In this document: piece after piece, positions 43,937-54,063 of the stretch
Numbering within the stretch: position 1 is the first letter of the stretch
How the letters are laid out: every line of letters starts with the position of its first letter
Assembly (NCBI RefSeq): GCF_001668615.1
Contig: NZ_LZMC01000055.1
Location: 124,001 to 188,000 of the forward strand
Length of the DNA stretch: 64,000 nt
Source of the DNA: Mycobacterium sp. 1274761.0
Lineage (GTDB): Bacteria > Actinomycetota > Actinomycetes > Mycobacteriales > Mycobacteriaceae
Direction of reading: 5' to 3'
Translations under genes and position numbers: made by a program
Notes under the pieces: model-generated
Databases searched by the model: none
Told to the model about the DNA's origin: nothing
The model's input: only the letters and a program-made list of their open reading frames with translations

Positions 43937-44950
43937 CTAGGCGGCGGCGACGTGCTGGCGCTGCGGCTCGCTGCGATAGCGGCTCGGCCTGCCGTCGATC
44001 TTGCAGAACCGCCACATCAGCTTGGCGACGGGATTGATCAAACCCGTTTCGCGGCAGAGCATCCGGACATCACCGAACATGTCACGCAGCATCTGCCGAG
44101 ACTCTGGCGATTTGAAGAACACTTCCTTGCGCACCGAGCGCGGAATGTCGAATGTCTTCCAAAACGCCCGCGGGGGAACGATGATCGCCGAGCACAGGAT
44201 CCGCATGGTCAGCGGGACGTAGAGCGACAACCAGAACCGCTTGCGCCGCGGCAGGTGCGGCACTCGCTTGCGCAGGTATTCGTGCGCGAACGAGATGTGC
44301 CGGGCTTCCTCGGCGACATGGATCGCCATCACGCGTTCCATGATCGGATGCAGTGTCTTCCCTTCGCGCAGAACGTTCTTCTGCGTGTGGTCGATCGGCT
44401 CCTCGCCGGCGAGGATGCCGAACCAGAACGGGATCGGCAGCGGACCGGCGACCAGCGGGATCAACGGCTGAATCCACTTGAGCAGCCTGGGCATCCCGGG
44501 CACGTCGGCGCCGATGCGGTTCACCATCTCCTGGAACATCAGGGTGTGGTTGCACTCTTCGACCGCCTCGTGCAGGCAGTACCGGTATTCCGGGGAGCCG
44601 TTCGGCGTCCAGAACGCATATTCCATCAGCCCGCGGATCAGGATCGACTCGAAGTGCAGGCCGACCTTGGCGACGTTGGCCTGTCGCCACATGCCGATTT
44701 CGATCTGCCGCTGCTTCGGCAGCGCCTGGTACCACGGGTGACGGCCGAACGGGTCGGTGGCGGGCAGGATCCAGCGCTCGTCGTTGTCGACCACCGCGAA
44801 TTCCGGCGAATCCCAGTCGATGTCGGTGTAGGGGTTGAAATTGCGCCGCACCGAGCCCTCGGACAGGGTGTTGAGCAAGTCGGTGTACTCGGTGTCATCA
44901 AGGACGTCCATGTTGCGACGCCAACGCCTGACCGTGCGAGTTCGAGCCAT
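43937..44950 (-). CDS. AurF-like diiron N-oxygenase family protein (Rv0885 type)
   Basis: The 337-residue protein has the diiron carboxylate pattern of the AurF family: FESILIRGLMEYAFW, LHEAVEECNHTLMFQEM (EExxH) and AIHVAEEARHISFAHEYL (EExxH). AurF oxidises an arylamine to a nitro compound with O2; the substrate of the mycobacterial family is unknown. ATG 44950 matches the length of Rv0885. It is followed by fprB, which could supply electrons. Upstream lie a short palindrome and a consensus CRP-type site. Confidence 0.85.
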   Translation of the reverse strand: MARTRTVRRWRRNMDVLDDTEYTDLLNTLSEGSVRRNFNPYTDIDWDSPEFAVVDNDERWILPATDPFGRHPWYQALPKQRQIEIGMWRQANVAKVGLHFESILIRGLMEYAFWTPNGSPEYRYCLHEAVEECNHTLMFQEMVNRIGADVPGMPRLLKWIQPLIPLVAGPLPIPFWFGILAGEEPIDHTQKNVLREGKTLHPIMERVMAIHVAEEARHISFAHEYLRKRVPHLPRRKRFWLSLYVPLTMRILCSAIIVPPRAFWKTFDIPRSVRKEVFFKSPESRQMLRDMFGDVRMLCRETGLINPVAKLMWRFCKIDGRPSRYRSEPQRQHVAAA

Positions 44951-46863
<1,913 letters not shown>

Positions 46864-46947
46864 ACCACACTGCGCGACTCTGACCTCGGGCGTGTCGACC
46901 AGGTAACGAGCCGATAACGCAGTAGGGTGAGCTGCTAATCGGGCACG

Positions 46948-46961
46948 GCGCCCCGGCGCCA
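46948..46961 (+). promoter_or_regulatory. GC palindrome in the sepH leader
   Basis: The palindrome GGCGCC-CC-GGCGCC sits 22 bases before the sepH start and just before the strong ribosome site GGGAGGAGG. It may form a small leader hairpin. Its role is not shown. Confidence 0.3.
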
Positions 46962-46983
46962 CTAAGCCCGGGAGGAGGTCGGC

Positions 46984-47763
46984 ATGCGAGAACTCAAGGT
47001 CGTCGGGCTCGACGTCGACGGCAGACGCATCATCTGCGAGTGCGCCGACAACGGCGAGAAGTTCATCCTGCGTCCAGACGACCGGCTGCGAGCCGCCGTG
47101 CGCGGCGACAAGTCCGCCGCAGCCTCAACTCACCAAGCCGATACTGAGGTGCAGAACGTGCTGCGTCCCAAGGAGATTCAGGCGAAAATTCGTGCGGGCG
47201 CATCCGTCGAGCAGGTCGCGGCGGCCGCCGGTGTCGACATCTCTCGGGTCGAGCGGTTCGCCCACCCGGTGCTGCTGGAGCGCTCGCGTGCCGCCGAGCT
47301 GGCGACTGCCGCACACCCGGTGCTGGCCGACGGGCCCTCGGTGCTCACTCTGTTGGAGACCATCACCTCGGCGCTGATCGCCCGCGGGCTCGATCCCGAC
47401 TCCGCCAACTGGGACGCCTGGCGCAACGAGGACGGCCGCTGGACCGTGCAGCTGTCGTGGCAGGCCGGACATTCACAGAACGCCGCGCATTTCCGGTTCA
47501 CCCCGGGTTCTCACGGCGGCACGGTCACCGCGTTCGACGACGCGGCAAGCGAGCTCATCGACCCCGACTTCGCCAGGCCGCTGCGGCCGGTGGCCCCGCT
47601 GCCCCAGCTCGAATTCGACGAGCCAGAACCCCAACCGCACGTCGAGGTCGACGAGCCCGAACCGGCGAAACCCGCGCGCACACCCCGCTCCCGCAAGGGC
47701 AAGCCGCCCGTCCCGGCATGGGAGGACGTGCTGCTCGGGGTCCGCTCCAGCGGCCAGCGCTAA
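46984..47763 (+). CDS. sepH: SepH, septation protein (DUF3071)
   Basis: The 259-residue protein matches actinobacterial SepH. The N-terminal DUF3071 domain contains MRELKVVGLDVDGRRIICEC and a helix-turn-helix region LRPKEIQAKIRAGASVEQVAAAAGVDISRVERF (residues about 60-95). The C-terminal third is acidic and then basic, probably disordered (EPAKPARTPRSRKGKP). SepH binds FtsZ and promotes Z-ring assembly in Streptomyces and mycobacteria. Its ribosome site is strong. The stop shares CTAA with the convergent DUF2537 gene. Confidence 0.9.
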   Translation: MRELKVVGLDVDGRRIICECADNGEKFILRPDDRLRAAVRGDKSAAASTHQADTEVQNVLRPKEIQAKIRAGASVEQVAAAAGVDISRVERFAHPVLLERSRAAELATAAHPVLADGPSVLTLLETITSALIARGLDPDSANWDAWRNEDGRWTVQLSWQAGHSQNAAHFRFTPGSHGGTVTAFDDAASELIDPDFARPLRPVAPLPQLEFDEPEPQPHVEVDEPEPAKPARTPRSRKGKPPVPAWEDVLLGVRSSGQR

Positions 47764-48029
47764 CCGAGGGCCATCGCCAGCAGGGCAAGCCAGGCGCCGG
47801 CAACGCCGACGCCGAGCCCGAGCACAAACCAGCGCAATACCGGTGTGCTGCGCCACCCCCACACCGTCGGCGCGAGACCACCGACCGCCATGACGTTGAG
47901 CCCCACAGCCAGCAGCGGATGCACGCGGATCAGCCCCGTGCTCAACACCACCACTGCCGCCGCGGTCACCAGCGCGACGAAGGCCGCGACCGTCAGGCCC
48001 GTCCCCCACGGCGTCGCATCGTCGGTCAT
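47760..48029 (-). CDS. DUF2537 membrane protein (Rv0882 type)
   Basis: The 89-residue protein has three membrane helices, at about residues 11-30, 40-57 and 65-86, and a short acidic N-terminus. It matches the Rv0882/DUF2537 family of unknown function. Start ATG 48029 overlaps the stop of the rRNA methyltransferase gene (ATGA), so it is translated with it. Its 3' end overlaps sepH by four bases. Confidence 0.83.
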   Translation of the reverse strand: MTDDATPWGTGLTVAAFVALVTAAAVVVLSTGLIRVHPLLAVGLNVMAVGGLAPTVWGWRSTPVLRWFVLGLGVGVAGAWLALLAMALG

Positions 48030-48832
48030 GGACAGAATCTAACCCGCTCATAGAAGGCCAGCGCTGCGGCCGTCGCCACATTCAGCGAGTCGGTGCCGCG
48101 CGACATCGGGATCCGGACGCGCATGTCGGCGGCCCCCATGGCGGTGACCGTTAGGCCCGGCCCCTCGGCGCCGACGAGGATCGCCACGCGGTGCTCGGCA
48201 ACCGAGGCCATGGCTTCGGCCAGCGTGACCGCCTCCGCGTCGGGCGTCAGTGCCAACACGCGAAATCCGTTGTCGCGCAGGGCGAACAGCTGGGCAGGCC
48301 AAGCGGGGGCCCACGCATAAGGAACCAGAAGCGCGTGACCCATCGACACCCGCACAGCGCGGCGGTACAACGGATCGGCGCAGCCGGCGCCGAACACCAC
48401 CGCGTCGACTCCGAGGCCCGCCGCATTGCGAAAGATCGAGCCAAGGTTCTCGTGGTCGTTGACGCCTTCGAGCACTGCCACCGTGCGTGCTCCGTCGAGG
48501 ACCTCCTCGACGCTCAGCTCGCCGGGCCGCGGCGCCGCCGCGAGCACTCCACGATTGAGGTGGAACCCGACGACCTCGGCCATCACCTCCGCCGTCGCCC
48601 GGTAGTACGGCGCGTCGGTTGCGTCGAGGTCGCAACCGAGCTCACGCAGTCGACGGTCCGTGCCCAGCAGCGCGCGGGGGCGGAACCGGGACGCCAGCAT
48701 CCGCTGCACCACGAGCACGCCCTCGGCGATCACCAAACCCTTGCCGGACGGCAGATCGGGCCTGCGATCGACGCTGTTGAGGTCGCGGAAGTCGTCGAGC
48801 CGCGGATCGGCGGCGTCGTCGACGTCGACCAC
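48026..48832 (-). CDS. SpoU-family RNA 2'-O-methyltransferase (Rv0881 type)
   Basis: The 268-residue protein has the three SpoU motifs of the knotted SPOUT fold: AVLEGVNDHENLGSIFRNAAGLGVDAVV, ILVGAEGPGLT and RIPMSRGTDSLNVATAAALAFYE, plus an N-terminal substrate-binding domain (residues 1-110). It would methylate a ribose in rRNA or tRNA with S-adenosylmethionine. The start is GTG 48832. It lies 5 bases after the MarR gene and overlaps the DUF2537 gene, forming a three-gene run. Confidence 0.9.
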   Translation of the reverse strand: MVDVDDAADPRLDDFRDLNSVDRRPDLPSGKGLVIAEGVLVVQRMLASRFRPRALLGTDRRLRELGCDLDATDAPYYRATAEVMAEVVGFHLNRGVLAAAPRPGELSVEEVLDGARTVAVLEGVNDHENLGSIFRNAAGLGVDAVVFGAGCADPLYRRAVRVSMGHALLVPYAWAPAWPAQLFALRDNGFRVLALTPDAEAVTLAEAMASVAEHRVAILVGAEGPGLTVTAMGAADMRVRIPMSRGTDSLNVATAAALAFYERVRFCP

Positions 48833-48837
48833 GGTGG

Positions 48838-49269
48838 CTATACAGTCTCCTCGACCAGCGCCGTCATCAATTCCGCGGCGACCAGCAACGCCTTGCGCTG
48901 TTCGTCATCCAACTTAGAAAGCCGGTTCTTCAACCATTCCTGGCTGGCTTTCCGTTCGGCTTCGATCAATTGGGTCCCGGACGCTGAAACCGACACCAAC
49001 ACTTGTCGACCGTCGGCCGGATGTGCACTTCTCGCCACGAATCCCAGTTCGGCGAGCGAAGCGATTACCCGCGTCATGGAAGGCGGCCGAACCCGTTCTC
49101 TTATGGCCAGCGCGCCCGGTGTCATTGCCCCCTCCTTGGCAAGCGTCGATAGTGCCGACAACTGCGATAAGGAGACCGACGAATCTGGGCGGCGGAACCG
49201 CAATTGACGTGCCAATCTCATAACCGCAAGCGACAAATCGCTCGCCAACCGTGAATCCCCGTCTTTCAC
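48838..49269 (-). CDS. MarR family transcriptional regulator (Rv0880 type)
   Basis: The 143-residue protein closely resembles Rv0880 (143 residues): [60 protein letters not shown] is the winged helix. Such a factor is linked to stress response in M. tuberculosis. GTG 49269 gives the matching length; longer readings are unlikely. It is divergent from the DUF2530 gene (87-base gap) and precedes the methyltransferase. Confidence 0.9.
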   Translation of the reverse strand: MKDGDSRLASDLSLAVMRLARQLRFRRPDSSVSLSQLSALSTLAKEGAMTPGALAIRERVRPPSMTRVIASLAELGFVARSAHPADGRQVLVSVSASGTQLIEAERKASQEWLKNRLSKLDDEQRKALLVAAELMTALVEETV

Positions 49270-49356
49270 AGTCAAAGAATAGCGAGCCGTAGTTAGGACG
49301 CGTAGCAAAACACTAGAGGCTTTTGATCAGACCTCGGTGCGCTAGGTTGGGAACCG

Positions 49357-49620
49357 ATGAGCGCAGAGATGCCCCGCGCGCAGCAGCCCAGCCCACCTGG
49401 CCTGCCGGCAATCCTGCTCGACCCGTGGCCGGTCATCGTCGTGATCGCAACCGGATGGTTGATCGCCGTGATCTTGGCCTTCACCGTCGCCGGCCTACAC
49501 CAGTGGCGGCCCATCTGTGTCGCAGGACTCGGCGTCGGTGCCCTCGGCACGTCGATTTTTCTGTGGCAACGCAGCGCCGTGCGTCGCGGTTCGAGAGGCG
49601 CACAGAGCGGCTTGACCTGA
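49357..49620 (+). CDS. DUF2530 membrane protein (Rv0879c type)
   Basis: The 87-residue protein has two membrane helices at about residues 23-45 and 50-69, with a short Pro-rich start and a basic tail. It matches the DUF2530/Rv0879c family, whose function is unknown. The start is ATG 49357. It is divergent from the MarR gene, whose operator probably lies in the 87-base gap between them. A 34-base gap leads to the SRPBCC gene. Confidence 0.85.
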   Translation: MSAEMPRAQQPSPPGLPAILLDPWPVIVVIATGWLIAVILAFTVAGLHQWRPICVAGLGVGALGTSIFLWQRSAVRRGSRGAQSGLT

Positions 49621-49654
49621 AATTTGTGGAAATCTAGCACGGAAGGAGAACACG

Positions 49655-50107
49655 GTGGCCGAGCCACTATTGCAGGCCGAGATCAATGTCGACGCCCCGG
49701 TAGCGAAGGTCTGGGCGCTCGTCTCCGATTTGAATCGAATGCCGCAATGGAGCCCGCAATGCCGATTGATGAAAGCGCTGGGCCCGCTGCGGCAAGGCAC
49801 CCGAACACTTAACCTCAACCGTCGCAAATTCCTCTTCTGGCCCACCACCAGCACCATTACCGAAGTCATTCCGGAAAGAAAGCTGGCATTCCGGGTGAAC
49901 ACGAATAACACCGTGTGGTCCTACGAGCTGGAGCCCACCGAGAACGGAACCCGGTTGGTGGAAAGCCGCCACGCAGAAAACGGGGTGAAGCCTGCGGCGA
50001 ATTTCACCGTAAACGCACTGTTCGGCGGGGTGCCGAGCTTCGAACAGGAGCTCATCGAGGGCATGAACGCATCGCTGGCGCGCATCAAGGCGGCCGCCGA
50101 AAGTTGA
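49655..50107 (+). CDS. SRPBCC/polyketide cyclase-like protein
   Basis: The 150-residue protein has the helix-grip fold pattern: INVDAPVAKVWALVSDLNRMPQWSPQCRLM and a C-terminal helix GVPSFEQELIEGMNASLARIKA. Members bind hydrophobic ligands or act as cyclases. The start is GTG 49655 after GAAGGAG. Its stop overlaps the TTG of the AraC-type gene (TTGA), and that gene overlaps a VOC gene, giving a compact three-gene operon. The ligand is unknown. Confidence 0.85.
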   Translation: MAEPLLQAEINVDAPVAKVWALVSDLNRMPQWSPQCRLMKALGPLRQGTRTLNLNRRKFLFWPTTSTITEVIPERKLAFRVNTNNTVWSYELEPTENGTRLVESRHAENGVKPAANFTVNALFGGVPSFEQELIEGMNASLARIKAAAES

Positions 50108-50553
50108 TCGACAGCCCGCTTGACCCTCAACGGCTGCGCGACCTGGCACTGCTGCGCCGTGTGCGCGACCGGATGGATCGCGAGTACGCACAGCCTCTCG
50201 ACGTCGAGGCGCTCGCCCGCGGCGTGGGCATGTCGGCCGGTCATCTGTCCCGGCAGTTCAAGTTGGCCTACGGCGAGTCGCCGTACTCCTATCTGATGAC
50301 CCGGCGCATCGAGCGGGCGATGGCGCTGTTGCGTCGCGGCGACCTGTCCGTCACCGAAGTCTGCTTCGCCGTGGGATGTTCGTCGTTGGGCACCTTCAGT
50401 ACCCGGTTCACCGAATTGGTCGGCATTGCGCCGAGTGCGTATCGAGAACAGACCGCGGGGTTGACCGAGGGCATCCCGTCGTGTGTGGAAAAACAGGTGA
50501 CAAGACCGATCAGGAATCGAGAAGCGCCCGGCGCCAGGCTTTATCTAGCGTGA
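50104..50553 (+). CDS. AraC-type transcription factor consisting mainly of the DNA-binding domain
   Basis: The 149-residue protein has the two AraC helix-turn-helix units: LDVEALARGVGMSAGHLSRQFKLAYGESPYSYLMTRRIERAM and LSVTEVCFAVGCSSLGTFSTRFTELVGIAPSAYR. No ligand-binding domain precedes them, so this is a stand-alone DNA-binding protein. The start is the rare codon TTG 50104, supported by the TTGA overlap with the SRPBCC stop. The stop overlaps the VOC start (GTGA). One attractive idea is that the flanking SRPBCC or VOC protein senses the ligand. Confidence 0.87.
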   Translation: MIDSPLDPQRLRDLALLRRVRDRMDREYAQPLDVEALARGVGMSAGHLSRQFKLAYGESPYSYLMTRRIERAMALLRRGDLSVTEVCFAVGCSSLGTFSTRFTELVGIAPSAYREQTAGLTEGIPSCVEKQVTRPIRNREAPGARLYLA

Positions 50554-50972
50554 GCGACATGGACATCACCATTCACTCGAGCTTTCTGCCCCACGTCGAC
50601 CCCGAGGAGTCACTGGCGTTCTATCGCGACACGCTCGGCTTCGAGGTCCGGCTCGACGTCGGCCAAAACACGATGCGGTGGATAACCGTCGGACCACCCA
50701 ACCAACCCGACACCTCGATCGTGCTGTACCCGCCGTCCGCCACCCCAGGCCTCACCGACGATGAGCGCCGCGTCATCTCGGAGATGATGGCCAAGGGCAC
50801 ATTCGGCACGCTGCTACTGGCCACCAAGGATCTCGACGCCACCTTCGCGCAGGTGCAGGCCAGTGCCGGCGAGGTCGTTCAGGAGCCGACCCAGCAACCC
50901 TACGGAGTTCGCGACTGCGCGCTACGTGATCCCGCGGGCAACATGGTCCGCATTCAACAGGTGAACCGGTAA
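50550..50972 (+). CDS. VOC-superfamily (glyoxalase/bleomycin resistance-like) protein
   Basis: The 140-residue protein is a VOC domain: SSFLPHVDPEESLAFYRDTLGFEVRLDV, GTLLLATKDLDATFAQVQ and YGVRDCALRDPAGNMVRIQQ. The start is GTG 50550, overlapping the AraC-type stop (GTGA); ATG 50559 would also work. VOC proteins act as dioxygenases, glyoxalases or drug-binding proteins. With the SRPBCC and AraC-type genes it forms a coupled operon. It converges with the DUF3027 gene. Confidence 0.88.
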   Translation: MSDMDITIHSSFLPHVDPEESLAFYRDTLGFEVRLDVGQNTMRWITVGPPNQPDTSIVLYPPSATPGLTDDERRVISEMMAKGTFGTLLLATKDLDATFAQVQASAGEVVQEPTQQPYGVRDCALRDPAGNMVRIQQVNR

Positions 50973-50986
50973 CGGCGGCAGCGGTT

Positions 50987-51817
50987 TTAAGTGGTGTCCT
51001 GATCGGGCTGCGCGTCCGGCTCCTCGGTGCTGGGTGGCGCTTCGACGACGTCGAGGACACCGTCGTCGTACGGGTCGTAGAGCGGTGAGCCGGTGCCGGC
51101 TGGCGCCGGAGTGTCGGAGTGTGCGCCGCAACCGTATTCGGAATCGACCACGTGTCCGTCGGCGGAGAGCTCGTTGGCGCAGACGCCGAACATCACGCCG
51201 AGCGCTCCGGCCAGCGGCAGGTAGAAACCGCAGTCCCGGCAAACCCTTCGGGTGGACCTGGCCATCGCGGAGCCGGGGCCGTAGTCGCCGTCGTGCCAGC
51301 GCTGCGCGGCGTCGGCGCGGCCGAGCTCGCTGAGCAGCCGCCGCCGGCCGAGCCCGAGCTCATAGGCGACGTCGTCGATCGCCGGGTCGCCGGTCGCGGA
51401 GAAACCCGGCACCAAGCGGGGGTCTTCGACCGGGGCGGCCAACAGGTCACCCGGTCCGAGGTCACCCGGCCGCAACCGCTCCTGCCAGGGCACCCACTTC
51501 GGCGCCAGCAGCGCCGTCGGCCCCGGCACCAAAACCACTTCGCTGATGGTCGCGTGGTCGGCGCCGGGATGGGCGGCCACCACCACAGCCCACTGCCAGC
51601 CTTGATAGCCGGGCAGGTTGGCGAGGAATCGGTGGGTGGCGGCAGTGGCATCGTCGAACGTCGCGCCCAGATAGTCGCCGACGGTGTCGCCGCTGTGCTC
51701 GACGATCGCCGCGCGCGCCTGCTCGACGGCGCCGACCAGCACCGCTTCCAGCTCCGGCGTGCGCTCGACAGGTTGCGTCGCCCAGCCGTCCTCGGCGAAT
51801 TCCGTCACGCTGTCCAC
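50987..51817 (-). CDS. DUF3027 protein (Rv0877 type)
   Basis: The 276-residue protein matches the DUF3027 family: WAVVVAAHPGADHATISEVVLVPGP, LAPKWVPWQERLRPGDLGPGDLL and a Cys pair in RRVCRDCGFYLPLAGALG with CANEL and YGCGAHS further on. The four Cys suggest a zinc-binding unit. The C-terminal 40 residues are acidic and disordered. The function is unknown; it is conserved next to the MFS gene in mycobacteria. The start is GTG 51817, though longer forms are open. It is divergent from the MFS gene. Confidence 0.85.
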   Translation of the reverse strand: MDSVTEFAEDGWATQPVERTPELEAVLVGAVEQARAAIVEHSGDTVGDYLGATFDDATAATHRFLANLPGYQGWQWAVVVAAHPGADHATISEVVLVPGPTALLAPKWVPWQERLRPGDLGPGDLLAAPVEDPRLVPGFSATGDPAIDDVAYELGLGRRRLLSELGRADAAQRWHDGDYGPGSAMARSTRRVCRDCGFYLPLAGALGVMFGVCANELSADGHVVDSEYGCGAHSDTPAPAGTGSPLYDPYDDGVLDVVEAPPSTEEPDAQPDQDTT

Positions 51818-51904
51818 GTGACCAATAGTGCCTGACCGGCGCAGCGACAGCCACACCCGGTCGGCTGCGCGCCGCAGTCATGTCGATAGGGGAGAATCTC
51901 TTTT

Positions 51905-53584
51905 GTGAGCGGATCGCGTCGGGACCCCCGGGACCAGGCGGGCGGGCGCGATCACCGCTACTACCCGCCGCGGCCACCGTCAGCGCGCGCAGATGAGCAC
52001 CCGGGAATGGCCAATTACCCCAGCGACTATTCCGGCGGCGCAGACAATTTCCGGCGTCAGCGTCGCCCGTCGACGCCTAGCGCGAACCGCTATCTGCCGC
52101 CGCTGGGCGAACGAGCGTCCGAGCGCACGGATCCCCGCATCGGTGAAGGCGCGGGGCGGGGCCTCGACGGCGGAGCGCGTTCGGCGGCTCAGCGCAGCCG
52201 TGAGATGGGCTCGAAGATGTACGGCCTGTTCCACCGCGCCGCCACCGCCGACGGCGCCGACAAATCCGGGTTGACCGCGCTGACCTATCCCGTCATGGCC
52301 AACTTCGCCGTCGACTCCGCCATGGCGGTCGCGCTCGCCAACACCTTGTTCTTTGCGGCCGCGACAGGTGAGAGCAAGAGTAGGGTCGCGCTGTACCTGC
52401 TGATCACCATCGCGCCGTTCGCGGTGATCGCGCCGCTGATCGGCCCGGCGCTGGACCGTCTCCAGCACGGCCGCCGCGTTGCTCTTGCCATGTCATTCGC
52501 TCTGCGCACCGCGCTCGTGCTGGTGTTGATCGCAAACTACGACGGTGCCACCGGAAGCTTCCCGTCGTGGGTGCTGTATCCGTGCGCGCTGGGAATGATG
52601 GTGCTGTCCAAGTCATTCAGCGTGCTCCGCAGCGCGGTGACGCCGCGCGTGCTGCCGCCCACCATCGACCTGGTGCGGGTCAATTCGCGGCTGACGGTGT
52701 TCGGCCTGCTCGGTGGAACCATCGTCGGCGGTGCGGTGGCCGCCGGCGCGGAGTATCTGTTCAACCTGTTCCACATGCCCGGCGCGCTGTACGTCGTCGT
52801 TGCGCTGACCGTTGCTGGCGCGGTGCTGTCGATGCGCATCCCGAAGTGGGTGGAGGTCACCGAAGGTGAGGTGCCCACCACGCTGAGTTATCACGGCGGG
52901 GACGACGAACTGCGTCGCCATCCCCAGCCGTTCGCCGAGGCGGGAAACGCGCGACAACCGCTGGGCCGCAACATCATCACCTCGCTGTGGGGTAACTGCA
53001 CCATCAAAATGATGGTGGGCTTCCTGTTCCTCTACCCCGCGTTCGTAGCGAAATCGCACGACAAGAGCGGCTGGGAGCAGCTGCTGATCCTCGGGGTGAT
53101 CGGCGCGGCAGCCGCGATCGGAAACTTCGGCGGCAACTTCGCCAGCGCCCGGCTGCAGCTCGGACGTCCAGCGCAGCTGGTGGTGCGCAGCACGGTCGCG
53201 GTCACCGTGGTGGCGCTGGCCACCGCGCTGACAGGGAAATTGATGGTCGCCGCGCTGGCGGCGCTGGTGACGTCGGCGGCCAGCGCGATCGCCAAGGCAT
53301 CGCTGGACGCCTCCCTGCAGGACGACCTTCCCGAGGAGTCGCGGGCGTCGGCGTTCGGGCGGTCGGAGTCGCTGCTTCAGCTGGCGTGGGTGACCGGTGG
53401 CGCCGCGGGTGTGCTCGTGTATACCCAACTGCACGTTGGCTTTACGCTCATCTCCGCGATGCTGATCCTCGGCCTGGCGCAGACACTGGTCAGCTATCGG
53501 GGCGATTCGCTGATCCCCGGGCTCGGCGGCAACCGGCCCGTCCTCGCCAAGCAGGAAGGCTGGGCGGCGGTGCCACGCGAGTGA
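51905..53584 (+). CDS. MFS family membrane protein with long basic N-terminus (Rv0876c type)
   Basis: The 559-residue protein has a hydrophilic N-terminal region of about 110 residues rich in Arg, Ser and Pro (RRDPRDQAGGRDHRYYPPRP), then about 12 helices of an MFS fold starting at LTYPVMANFAVDSAMAVALAN. It matches Rv0876c. The transport substrate is unknown. GTG 51905 gives the full basic region; a later start such as ATG 52006 would shorten it. The stop overlaps the next gene (GTGA). Confidence 0.85.
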   Translation: MSGSRRDPRDQAGGRDHRYYPPRPPSARADEHPGMANYPSDYSGGADNFRRQRRPSTPSANRYLPPLGERASERTDPRIGEGAGRGLDGGARSAAQRSREMGSKMYGLFHRAATADGADKSGLTALTYPVMANFAVDSAMAVALANTLFFAAATGESKSRVALYLLITIAPFAVIAPLIGPALDRLQHGRRVALAMSFALRTALVLVLIANYDGATGSFPSWVLYPCALGMMVLSKSFSVLRSAVTPRVLPPTIDLVRVNSRLTVFGLLGGTIVGGAVAAGAEYLFNLFHMPGALYVVVALTVAGAVLSMRIPKWVEVTEGEVPTTLSYHGGDDELRRHPQPFAEAGNARQPLGRNIITSLWGNCTIKMMVGFLFLYPAFVAKSHDKSGWEQLLILGVIGAAAAIGNFGGNFASARLQLGRPAQLVVRSTVAVTVVALATALTGKLMVAALAALVTSAASAIAKASLDASLQDDLPEESRASAFGRSESLLQLAWVTGGAAGVLVYTQLHVGFTLISAMLILGLAQTLVSYRGDSLIPGLGGNRPVLAKQEGWAAVPRE

Positions 53585-54063
53585 AGAAAGGCTTGGCGGT
53601 CCTGGTGACCGTGGCGGTGCTGGCGGCCGCGGCGACCGGCGTGCTGATCTGGCGGCTGACCCGCAACCCGGGTCCCCGCCATCCGGAGATCAGCGCCTAC
53701 ACCCGCGGCCAACTGGTGCGCCTCGGCCCGTACCAGTACTGTGCGGTGCTCAATCCGACCGACTGCGAAACACCGCGCACCGACGGCGAATTGACCGTCG
53801 ACCGAACTCATCCGGTGCAGTTGTCGGTGCCGACCGCGATCGCGAATGCACCCTGGATCCTGGTGCGCTCGTACGAAGGCTCAGATGTCGTCAACGAGTT
53901 TCGGCCCGGCAGCACACACGCGGTGACGATCCCGACGACGGACCCGAACCGCGGCAGGCTCTTCGGCTTCGCGGTCCAGCTGCCGACCATCGTCCGCGAC
54001 GAGGAGGGCAACGAGTTGCCGTGGACGCACGCCGAATGGTCGGTCCGGACCATCTGGCCCTAG
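53581..54063 (+). CDS. DUF2771 secreted or membrane-anchored protein (Rv0875c type)
   Basis: The 160-residue protein starts with a hydrophobic segment (residues 5-25) followed by a polar domain: VRLGPYQYCAVLNPTDCE with two Cys, VPTAIANAPWILVRSYEG and LPWTHAEWSVRTIWP at the end. It matches Rv0875c/DUF2771 in length. Two Cys may form a disulfide outside the cell. GTG 53581 overlaps the MFS stop (GTGA), so the two proteins are made together. The stop shares CTAG with the convergent reductase gene. Confidence 0.85.
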   Translation: MKKGLAVLVTVAVLAAAATGVLIWRLTRNPGPRHPEISAYTRGQLVRLGPYQYCAVLNPTDCETPRTDGELTVDRTHPVQLSVPTAIANAPWILVRSYEGSDVVNEFRPGSTHAVTIPTTDPNRGRLFGFAVQLPTIVRDEEGNELPWTHAEWSVRTIWP

